This document shows positions 35,466 to 42,853 of a stretch of DNA of 64,000 bases, in pieces (position 1 is the stretch's first letter; the number at the start of each line of letters is the position of its first letter). Made by a program: the position numbers and the translations under genes. A model generated the notes under the pieces. That model was not told the DNA's origin. It worked only from the letters and a program-made list of their open reading frames with translations, and did no database searches. Location of the stretch: contig LS999827.1 of the NCBI GenBank assembly GCA_900537185.1, positions 811,001 to 875,000 on the forward strand, written 5' to 3'. This stretch comes from Cytophagales bacterium Alg240-R148. GTDB lineage: Bacteria > Bacteroidota > Bacteroidia > Cytophagales > Cyclobacteriaceae.

Positions 35466-36587
35466 TTATTTTAGTGCCTTTATAAATTCAACAATTTTTT
35501 CACAAGCATGCCCATCTCCATAAGGATTGTGCAAATGGGACATTTTTTGATAACGTTCTGGGTTGGATAATAAGTCCAATGCTTCTTCTACAATTACCTT
35601 TCGGTTTGTCCCTACTAGCAGAACCGTTCCTGCTTCCACTGCTTCCGGTCGTTCTGTGGTGTTCCGCATTACCAATACTGGTTTCCCTAGTGAAGGCGCC
35701 TCTTCTTGTACCCCACCGCTGTCGGTAATTATTAAATCCGACCGGTCCATGAGCCAAACAAAAGCTGGGTAAGACAAAGGGGCTATTAAGTCAATGTTTT
35801 TGTTTCCTCCCAATACTTCCTTTACAGGTTTTTGTACATTGGGATTCAAGTGTACTGGATAAATGATTTGAACATCGGGATCGCTGCTGCTAATCTCGTT
35901 CAATGCATGACAAATATTCAAAAACCCTTCTCCAAAGTTTTCTCTTCTATGGCCTGTCACCAGCACAATTTTTTTACCCTGTTTTATTATTGATTTTAGA
36001 TGGTTTATTTCCGGGTTATCTTGCAGTTCTTTCACCCTATTAACACTTTCGAATAAGGCATCTATAACTGTATTTCCTGTAACAACAATATTTTGTTGGC
36101 CCACACCTTCTCCCAACAAATTATTTTGAGAGGTTGCAGTTGGCGCAAAATGAAGGTCCGCAATTCGACCTGCTATTTGTCGGTTCATTTCTTCAGGAAA
36201 TGGAGACCACTTATCATAGGTGCGAAGCCCTGCTTCTACATGGCAAACTTTTGCCCCATGGTAATAAGAGGCCAATGCAGTAGACATGGTAGTGGTGGTA
36301 TCGCCATGAACAAATACGTAATCGGGATTAAAATCTTCCAAAACCCCCTTCATATGCAACAACACTTCTGATGTGATGGTGAATAAGTTCTGGTTGGGTT
36401 TCATCAAATCCAAGTCATAGTCTGGAATAATTTCGAAGAAATGAAGTACTTGATCCAGCATTTCTCTGTGCTGGGCTGTAACACAAACTTTCACAGTCAA
36501 ATTTGGTGCTTTTTGGAATGCTTTGACTAAAGGTGCCATTTTTATGGCCTCAGGTCGTGTTCCAAAAACAATAAGAATTTTTTTCAT
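35466..36587 (-). CDS. wecB: UDP-N-acetylglucosamine 2-epimerase, non-hydrolysing
   Basis: Interconverts UDP-GlcNAc and UDP-ManNAc. A 373-residue GT-B-like enzyme with FGTRPEAIKMAPLV at the N-terminus, VHGDTTTTMS, HVEAGLRT, FPEEMNRQI, VTGHRRENFG, and SDSGGVQEEAPSLGKP. It is the donor of substrate to WecC next to it. An enzyme of this fold could also act on a 2,3-diamino sugar acid (as WbpI does), but this sequence looks like ordinary WecB. A 118-base gap precedes it. Confidence 0.94.
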   Translation of the reverse strand: MKKILIVFGTRPEAIKMAPLVKAFQKAPNLTVKVCVTAQHREMLDQVLHFFEIIPDYDLDLMKPNQNLFTITSEVLLHMKGVLEDFNPDYVFVHGDTTTTMSTALASYYHGAKVCHVEAGLRTYDKWSPFPEEMNRQIAGRIADLHFAPTATSQNNLLGEGVGQQNIVVTGNTVIDALFESVNRVKELQDNPEINHLKSIIKQGKKIVLVTGHRRENFGEGFLNICHALNEISSSDPDVQIIYPVHLNPNVQKPVKEVLGGNKNIDLIAPLSYPAFVWLMDRSDLIITDSGGVQEEAPSLGKPVLVMRNTTERPEAVEAGTVLLVGTNRKVIVEEALDLLSNPERYQKMSHLHNPYGDGHACEKIVEFIKALK

Positions 36588-36705
36588 ATAATCGAAATAG
36601 GATTACTTGGATTTAGACGGTATTACAAAAGTAATATATATCATCTTACTTTCTATCGAATCTTAAAAATGTTTTTAACGATGCCTTCGATGCAAAATGA
36701 CTTTG

Positions 36706-37614
36706 TTATGCCCCTTTCCTATTCCTTATCTCGTGAACAATTTCAATCGAGCTCCTCGCCTCTTCTATTCCAAAACCATTTCCTGCTAAAATTTCTTCAT
36801 AACTTTTAGTGTGCAAATCGGTAAATCCGCCACTGAACTCTATTTCCCTACCGTCAACCGTTATGGAACGGTAGGTTCTCTTTCCTTCCTTTTTTATCGG
36901 ATCCGGTATGTCTTCGTAGTCAATGGACAAGGCCCATTCTACCCGCGCCTTTTCAAATTCCAGAAAACCACTGGCCTTGTTGCTTTGGTGAGCATGCACT
37001 TTTAGCTCTTGTAAAGGGCCAAATACCCAACCCAACATATCAAAGAAATGCACCCCAATGTTGGTCGCAATTCCTCCTGATTTGTTTTCATCTCCCTTCC
37101 AAGAAATTCCATACCATTTACCTCTGGACGTTATGTAATCCAGCTTTACATCATATTTACTATCCTTTTTCCCGTTTATGACTGCTTCGCGCAAAGCCAC
37201 AATACTAGGGTGCAATCTCAATTGCAGAATATTCCAAATTCTCTTCCCAGTTAGTTTTTCAATGCTAGCCAGTTTGTCTATGTTCCAAGGGTTGAGCACC
37301 AATGGTTTTTCACATATTGCTTCCGAGCCACTTCTCAGCGCCATTCTTATGTGCGCATCGTGCAAATAATTGGGTGTACAAATAGCTATATAATCCAAAA
37401 CCGTGTTGGATTCATATTTGAGCTTTTCCAAATGCCGATCAAATCGTTCAAACTCTGTGAAAAAATCAGCTTCCGGAAAATATGAATCCATTACCCCTAC
37501 GCTGTCAAATTTATCGTATGCATTTAAAAGCACATTTCCTGTATCTTTTATTGCTTTCATGTGCCGGGGTGCTATGTACCCTGAAGCGCCTATTAGACCA
37601 AATAATTTTTTCAT
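36706..37614 (-). CDS. Gfo/Idh/MocA dehydrogenase, WbpB/WlbA type
   Basis: Probably oxidises C3 of UDP-GlcNAcA (or its epimer) to the 3-keto sugar acid. The 302-residue protein has the nucleotide loop GLIGASGYIAPRH, CTPNYLH, the CEKPLVLNP motif, and GGIATNIGVHFFDMLGWVFG, the WlbA/WbpB-type substrate block with its catalytic His. It is downstream of the WbpE-like aminotransferase (27-base gap) that uses the keto sugar. No wbpD acetyltransferase gene is seen in the window. Confidence 0.88.
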   Translation of the reverse strand: MKKLFGLIGASGYIAPRHMKAIKDTGNVLLNAYDKFDSVGVMDSYFPEADFFTEFERFDRHLEKLKYESNTVLDYIAICTPNYLHDAHIRMALRSGSEAICEKPLVLNPWNIDKLASIEKLTGKRIWNILQLRLHPSIVALREAVINGKKDSKYDVKLDYITSRGKWYGISWKGDENKSGGIATNIGVHFFDMLGWVFGPLQELKVHAHQSNKASGFLEFEKARVEWALSIDYEDIPDPIKKEGKRTYRSITVDGREIEFSGGFTDLHTKSYEEILAGNGFGIEEARSSIEIVHEIRNRKGA

Positions 37615-37641
37615 AAAGACAATCGATTATAAAAACTTGAA

Positions 37642-38769
37642 CTATACCAAATTGATAATTTCACAAACGTATTCCACTTCTTCCGCCGTCAGGTTAGGAT
37701 CGATCGGAAGGGACAGTACAGTTTCAGAAAGATACTCTGAATTTTTCAAATCTACAGCAGGATTCCAAAATTCCCTATAGGCAACTTGTTGGTGTATTGG
37801 AACGGGATAGTATACCATGGACCCAATACCACTCTCTTTTAGCTTCGCCTGAATATTATTGCGAAAGGCATTGCTTTCACAACATATGGTAAACTGGTGG
37901 TAACTGTGGTAATTGCCATCCATTTCTTCTGGGCAAACCACTTGGCTGTTATTTTTTAATAATTTTTTATATGCTTCTGCCAATTTTCGCTTTCTGCCTA
38001 TGGCACTATCTAGCCCCTTCAGTTTGACATTAAGTATCGCCGCTTGGATGGTGTCCAACCTAGAATTGACGCCAATAATTTCGTGGTAGTATTTTTTATT
38101 TTGCCCATGGTTGGCAATCCTACTTATTCTTTGAGCCAGCGATGCATCATTGGTGAAAACAGCACCACCGTCTCCATACCCGCCTAAGTTTTTGGTTGGA
38201 AAAAAAGAAGTCGTGCTAATATGGCCAGATGTTCCTGTTTTTTGAACCACACCACCCACAACCCGACTCGCTCCAAAAGCTTGCGCGTTGTCTTCCACGA
38301 TTTTTAAATTATAGGTTTGGGCCAGCTCTAGGACGGGCTCCATCCAAGCGGATTGCCCGAACAAATGCACCGGTAAAATTGCTTTAGTTTTTTTTGTTAC
38401 GGCCGCTTCAATTTGGCTTACATCGAGATTAAAATAGTCCCTTTCAACATCCACGAAAACTGGTTTTAAATTTAGCAACGCCAAGATTTCAACGGTTGCC
38501 GGGTAAGTGAATGCAGGAACTATCACTTCATCTCCAGCTTCTAGCTCTAGGGCCATAAACGCTATTTGCAGAGCATCTGTGCCGTTGCCACATGGAATAC
38601 AAAAAGAGGATTGGGTATAGGCGGTTAGGTTTTTTGCAAATTCTTTTACTTCTGGGCCATTAATAAAGGCTCCATGTTCATAAACGCCTTGTACTGCTTG
38701 GTTGATTTCTTGTTCCACTTCTGCGTGTTGCTTTTTCAAATCAAGCATGTTTACCCTTGTTCTTCCCAT
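37642..38769 (-). CDS. DegT/DnrJ/EryC1 family aminotransferase, WbpE type
   Basis: PLP-dependent transaminase of nucleotide sugars, here probably forming the 3-amino sugar acid from the WbpB product with glutamate as donor. The 375 residues include CGNGTDALQIAFMAL, VPAFTYPATVEI, the VEDNAQAFGA block, and TTSFFPTKNLGGYGDGGA with the PLP lysine. The ATG at 38769 overlaps the last base of the preceding stop (TAATG), indicating translational coupling; an in-frame ATG seven codons later is the alternative. Confidence 0.9.
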   Translation of the reverse strand: MGRTRVNMLDLKKQHAEVEQEINQAVQGVYEHGAFINGPEVKEFAKNLTAYTQSSFCIPCGNGTDALQIAFMALELEAGDEVIVPAFTYPATVEILALLNLKPVFVDVERDYFNLDVSQIEAAVTKKTKAILPVHLFGQSAWMEPVLELAQTYNLKIVEDNAQAFGASRVVGGVVQKTGTSGHISTTSFFPTKNLGGYGDGGAVFTNDASLAQRISRIANHGQNKKYYHEIIGVNSRLDTIQAAILNVKLKGLDSAIGRKRKLAEAYKKLLKNNSQVVCPEEMDGNYHSYHQFTICCESNAFRNNIQAKLKESGIGSMVYYPVPIHQQVAYREFWNPAVDLKNSEYLSETVLSLPIDPNLTAEEVEYVCEIINLV

Positions 38770-40019
38770 TACAATCTGGCGCTTATTTTGTCTTTTGGCA
38801 GTACCCCTTTGACATCATAAACAGCACCGTTTTCAGTGGTCAATACATCCAAATCCATTCCTATAAACTCTTCATGGGCAACGGCCAATAGAACGCCAGC
38901 ATAATTCGTTCTTGGATTGGATACTAGCGCAATGCCGTATTCGTTTTTAACTTCTTCAAAATCAGCATGCGGATCGTAAACATCTATTTCAACTCCAAAA
39001 CCTAGCAATTCATTGTATACGTCTATCACCCTGCTGTTTCTAATATCAGGGCAGTTTTCTTTAAAAGTGATTCCCAGCATCAATATTTTACAGCCTTTTA
39101 TAGGGTTGCCTTGTTGGGCTATTAACTTTATCAAGCGGTTGGCTATGTAAACACCCATGTTATCATTAATTCTTCTACCAGACAAAATCACTTCAGGGTT
39201 ATATCCAAAGCTTTGCGCTTTATGGGTCAAATAATAAGGGTCTACCCCTATGCAATGGCCTCCAACCAAACCAGGTCGGAAAGGTAAAAAATTCCATTTA
39301 GTACCCGCTGCTTCCAGCACTTCTAACGTGTCAATTCCAATTTTTTCAAAAATCAATGACAACTCATTCACAAAAGCGATGTTAAGATCTCTCTGAGAAT
39401 TCTCAATCACTTTGGCAGCTTCCGCTACTTTAATACTAGATGCTTTATAGGTACCTGCGGTTATAATTTTCTTGTAGAGTTGGTCTACTTTTTCAGCAAT
39501 TTCCGAATTCGAACCACTTGTTACCTTTTTGATATTGGGCAATCGGTGGGTTTTGTCCCCCGGGTTGATGCGTTCAGGAGAATAGCCGCAAAAAAAGTCT
39601 TCGTTGTACTGTAATCCACTTTCATTCTCTAATACCGGAACACAATCTTCTTCTGTACACCCTGGGTACACTGTAGATTCATAAATGACAATATCTCCTT
39701 TTTTCAATATAGAGCCCAATGCCTTTGAAGCACTTAAAAGAGGGGTCAAGTCAGGTGTTTTGAACTTATCTATTGGAGTCGGAACCGTTACAATAAATAC
39801 ATCACAACTTTTTAAATCCTCTAATTTAGAGGTGAACTTCAAATTTTTTGCTTCAAGAAGTTCCTCTTTTTCAACTTCTTTTGTGGCATCTATACCTTGA
39901 GACAATAGGTTGATTCTATCTGCACTTATGTCCAAACCAATTACAGGCATTGTTTTTCCAAATTCAACCGCCAAAGGTAATCCCACATAGCCCAAGCCAA
40001 CAACTCCTATTTTATTCAT
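38769..40019 (-). CDS. UDP-N-acetylhexosamine 6-dehydrogenase, TviB/WbpO type
   Basis: First gene of the polysaccharide locus. A 416-residue NAD-dependent dehydrogenase with GLGYVGLPLAVEFG, TVPTPID, ESTVYPGCTEE, CGYSPERINPGD and the catalytic Cys in GLVGGHCIGVDPYYL, and C-terminal GITFKENCPDIRNS. The VYPGCTEEDC and GYSPERINPGD features point to the TviB/WbpO subgroup acting on UDP-GalNAc or UDP-GlcNAc rather than to WecC. It supplies the uronic acid for the WbpE and WbpB-like enzymes downstream. Confidence 0.9.
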   Translation of the reverse strand: MNKIGVVGLGYVGLPLAVEFGKTMPVIGLDISADRINLLSQGIDATKEVEKEELLEAKNLKFTSKLEDLKSCDVFIVTVPTPIDKFKTPDLTPLLSASKALGSILKKGDIVIYESTVYPGCTEEDCVPVLENESGLQYNEDFFCGYSPERINPGDKTHRLPNIKKVTSGSNSEIAEKVDQLYKKIITAGTYKASSIKVAEAAKVIENSQRDLNIAFVNELSLIFEKIGIDTLEVLEAAGTKWNFLPFRPGLVGGHCIGVDPYYLTHKAQSFGYNPEVILSGRRINDNMGVYIANRLIKLIAQQGNPIKGCKILMLGITFKENCPDIRNSRVIDVYNELLGFGVEIDVYDPHADFEEVKNEYGIALVSNPRTNYAGVLLAVAHEEFIGMDLDVLTTENGAVYDVKGVLPKDKISARL

Positions 40020-40067
40020 CTATAAATTTATTTGATAATAAGTTCTAAATTATTTATAATTTTATGC

Positions 40068-40075
40068 CAAATTTA
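40068..40075 (-). promoter_or_regulatory. Possible minus-7 element for the polysaccharide locus
   Basis: Minus-strand TAAATTTG (40075-40068) matches TAnnTTTG and lies about 50 bases upstream of the TviB-type gene start. A TTG at proper spacing is not seen (nearest 12 bases away), so this is weak. The 61-base gap to the divergent Wzz-like gene must hold both promoters. Confidence 0.35.
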
Positions 40076-40080
40076 TAATA

Positions 40081-40869
40081 ATGAATTCAATTAACAGCGA
40101 AAATACAGAAGAAATAAATTTGATAGCAATTTTAGGCCAAACCCTATTATTAGTCAAGAAAAAAATAGGCCTTATCGCCCTAACCTTTGTGGTATGTGGT
40201 TCCGCTTCGGCTCTTTTTTACTACCAAGACAAACCTACCTATTCCAGTACGCTAGAAATACAAACACCCGTAGATGCAGACATTCTGTACGAAGCCGTTC
40301 AAGCTTTTGTTCCAAGCAAGAAAAATACCTCGGTATATGTTGATTACAAAAAAATCAAATCTGCTGTTAATAAAAAGAGCCAAATTAAGTACCTGACAGC
40401 CAGTCTTAAAATTACTTCTGATGCAAAAAGCGACGTATTGTTGGTATCAAACGATTTGCTTCAATTTTTAAAAGAGCATGATGGAATAGTAACAAACCTT
40501 GCAAATAAATCTGCCTCCATAAAAGAAAAAATAACTTTTGTAGATGCCAAATTAAACACGCTGGATCAGATTCAAAAAGAGTTTGCAATTGAAAAAGCAA
40601 ATAAAGAAGATATCGCTGAATTTTCCTCCATTCAAGAGTCGCTCCTTGAATTACAGAAGTTTAAATGGAGACAAGAAGAAATACTCCGTGGTTATTATAC
40701 TTATAAAGTATCCAACCCTGTTTTGGCCAATCGTATTTCAAAATCCGCTGGGTTATCGAAATACATCAAGCTATGGATCGGAGCAAGCATAATTTTCTCC
40801 GCACTGTTTATTTGTCTTCAATTAATTATAACAGGGTTGAAAAACTATTATGTTTCGCTGAATGATTAA
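40081..40869 (+). CDS. Wzz-like chain-length/GumC-type membrane protein
   Basis: A 262-residue protein with a membrane helix near 33-50, a second near 232-252, and a periplasmic domain between, including a helical region around 160-200. This two-helix layout with a coiled middle is that of Wzz polysaccharide co-polymerases, but similarity is weak. It is divergent from the polysaccharide operon, and its stop overlaps the ccmB start by eight bases. It could regulate chain length of the nearby polymer; its coupling to cytochrome genes is unexplained. Confidence 0.7.
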   Translation: MNSINSENTEEINLIAILGQTLLLVKKKIGLIALTFVVCGSASALFYYQDKPTYSSTLEIQTPVDADILYEAVQAFVPSKKNTSVYVDYKKIKSAVNKKSQIKYLTASLKITSDAKSDVLLVSNDLLQFLKEHDGIVTNLANKSASIKEKITFVDAKLNTLDQIQKEFAIEKANKEDIAEFSSIQESLLELQKFKWRQEEILRGYYTYKVSNPVLANRISKSAGLSKYIKLWIGASIIFSALFICLQLIITGLKNYYVSLND

Positions 40870-41527
40870 AGAAATTCGCTTCCTTATTGCCAAAGAAATT
40901 CAATTGGAACTCAGAAAAAAATATGCCATCAATGGCATATTACTCTACTTAGTTTCAACCATATTCATTTGCTACTTATCTTTTTCATTAAAATCTGCCT
41001 CCATTTCCGTCACCACTTGGAATACACTTTTTTGGATTATTATTTTGTTTACCGCGGTAAATACAGTTGCCAAAAGTTTCATCCAAGAAAAAGAAGGCAT
41101 ATGGCTGTACTATTATAGCTTGGTAAGCCCGCAAGGATTGATCATATCCAAAATAGTGTACAACACCCTATTAATGGTAGTCCTCTCCTTAATTGGCTTG
41201 CTATTTTACTCCTTGGTCTTAGGCAACCCTGTAATCAACCACCAACTTTTTATTGTTACAGTAGTAGTGGCCTCCATTAGCTTTTCAACCGCCCTGACTA
41301 TGGTCTCCGCCATTGCGGCCAAAGCAGGCAACAATACTACATTAATGGCAATTCTAGGATTCCCGACTTTGGTCCCATCTCTTTTAATGACCATCAAAAT
41401 AACGCGCAATGCCCTAGATGGTCTGTCTTTGGCTACTAGTTTTAATGAAATTCTTACATTGGTTGCAATAAATATGATTATTATCACGGTATCTTTCCTC
41501 TTATTCCCCTATCTTTGGCGCAGTTAA
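40862..41527 (+). CDS. ccmB: Haem exporter CcmB
   Basis: Membrane subunit of the CcmAB(CD) ABC-type haem-release complex in cytochrome c maturation. A 221-residue protein with six hydrophobic segments, consistent with CcmB length; the FIQEKEGIWLYYYSLVSPQGLIISKI segment contains the family's cytoplasmic loop. The ATPase gene ccmA is not in the window. Starts within the end of the Wzz-like gene. Confidence 0.88.
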   Translation: MIKEIRFLIAKEIQLELRKKYAINGILLYLVSTIFICYLSFSLKSASISVTTWNTLFWIIILFTAVNTVAKSFIQEKEGIWLYYYSLVSPQGLIISKIVYNTLLMVVLSLIGLLFYSLVLGNPVINHQLFIVTVVVASISFSTALTMVSAIAAKAGNNTTLMAILGFPTLVPSLLMTIKITRNALDGLSLATSFNEILTLVAINMIIITVSFLLFPYLWRS

Positions 41528-41542
41528 ATCAAATGTATCCGC

Positions 41543-42202
41543 ATGAAAAAGAGCTGGTGGAAATTAGCCTGTATCGCGTTGCTTCTGTATACTGTCATTG
41601 GAGGTTTTTTACTTCCCGTTCCTAGACTTAACATCCTGAATGAGACCATAAGAAATTTACATTTCCATGTACCCATGTGGTTTGCCATGGTCATCGTACT
41701 TGGAGCTTCTTGTTTTTATTCCATTTTGTACCTTAAGAATGGCAAAGAAAACAACGATTTTAAAGCAGTAGAATCTGCTAATATGGGCATTATTTTTGGT
41801 GTTTTTGGATTGATAACTGGAGCTATTTGGGCCAAATTTACTTGGGGAGAATGGTGGAGCAATGATCCAAAACAAAATGCAGCGGCTATCGGGATGTTCA
41901 TCTATTTAGCCTACTTTATATTGAGGGGATCTTTAGAAGATGAAAATCAAAAAGCTAGGATAAGTGCTGTTTACAATATTTTTGCTTTTTCCGCACTGAT
42001 TCCTCTTTTGTTTATTTTGCCAAGGCTGACCGATAGTTTGCACCCTGGAAATGGAGGCAACCCCGGTTTCAATGCTTATGATTTGGATAGCAACCTCAGA
42101 CTCGTTTTTTATCCAGCAGTGCTTGGCTGGACACTTTTAGGTGTTTGGATAATAGAATTGAGGTATAGATTAAGAAAAATTTCAAAACAAATAGAAGACT
42201 AA
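41543..42202 (+). CDS. ccmC: Cytochrome c maturation protein CcmC
   Basis: Loads haem onto CcmE. A 219-residue polytopic membrane protein with the tryptophan-rich WWD motif KFTWGEWWSNDPKQNA (98-112) and two candidate haem-ligand histidines, H42 (FHVP) and H167 (SLHPGN), on either side, as in E. coli CcmC. It lies between ccmB (16-base gap) and the CcmD-like gene, matching the standard order. Confidence 0.9.
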   Translation: MKKSWWKLACIALLLYTVIGGFLLPVPRLNILNETIRNLHFHVPMWFAMVIVLGASCFYSILYLKNGKENNDFKAVESANMGIIFGVFGLITGAIWAKFTWGEWWSNDPKQNAAAIGMFIYLAYFILRGSLEDENQKARISAVYNIFAFSALIPLLFILPRLTDSLHPGNGGNPGFNAYDLDSNLRLVFYPAVLGWTLLGVWIIELRYRLRKISKQIED

Positions 42203-42203
42203 T

Positions 42204-42428
42204 ATGAGAACTCTTTTATTCCTTTGCGTTGTTGTATCGGTGTTGATAACGGCTCCTTTGATGGCACAAAACCCTGCGGAAACAGTGGAGATGGCTGATA
42301 ACTTTCGGGAAGACGGGAAAATATATGTTGTGGTAGCCGTAGTATGCGCCATTCTGGTGGGCATATTCGTTTACCTAATTGGCATTGATAGAAAAGTTAG
42401 TAAACTTGAAAAAGAAATAAAAAAATAA
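42204..42428 (+). CDS. ccmD: CcmD-like small membrane protein
   Basis: A 74-residue protein with an N-terminal hydrophobic stretch that may be a signal peptide (ending near PLMAQ) and a single membrane helix (about 36-58) followed by a short charged tail (RKVSKLEKEIKK), as expected for CcmD, which links CcmC with CcmE and CcmAB. Position between ccmC and ccmE supports the call; sequence conservation in CcmD is low. Confidence 0.75.
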   Translation: MRTLLFLCVVVSVLITAPLMAQNPAETVEMADNFREDGKIYVVVAVVCAILVGIFVYLIGIDRKVSKLEKEIKK

Positions 42429-42435
42429 GAATATA

Positions 42436-42843
42436 ATGAAGACCATTCACATCATAGGGATTGTAATTGTGGCTGTAGCCATAGGGATTGTAATTAGCAC
42501 TGCTGAAGATGCTAGTGCATACGTTTCTTTTGAAGAAGCAAAAAACATAGCAATCAACAATGACGATAAAAAGATCCACGTAGTTGGTGAACTTCAAAAA
42601 GACCCCGCTGGGCATGTGACGGGCATACAAACCAGTCCAGATAAGTTGTCTTTCACTTTCATGATGGTAGACGAGAAAGGGGAAGCCCAACAAGTTTATT
42701 ACAACGAACCCATTCCTACTGATTTCACAAAATCTGAAAAAGTAGTAGTTGTAGGCAACTACCAGGACAATACATTTGTAGCAAGTAAAATTTTGCTGAA
42801 GTGTCCTTCCAAATACCAGGAAAACGAATTAAAAGAGATTTAA
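42436..42843 (+). CDS. ccmE: Cytochrome c maturation haem chaperone CcmE, Cys-type
   Basis: Periplasmic haem carrier, anchored by a helix near residues 4-22. The beta-barrel domain ends in LKC(123)PSKY(127)QE. In E. coli the haem-binding motif is HxxxY with the covalent bond to His130; here it is CxxxY, the variant reported for some bacteria and archaea, where a Cys replaces that His. The 135-residue length is otherwise normal. It lies directly before ccmF. Confidence 0.9.
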   Translation: MKTIHIIGIVIVAVAIGIVISTAEDASAYVSFEEAKNIAINNDDKKIHVVGELQKDPAGHVTGIQTSPDKLSFTFMMVDEKGEAQQVYYNEPIPTDFTKSEKVVVVGNYQDNTFVASKILLKCPSKYQENELKEI

Positions 42844-42853
42844 TCTTCTGAGC

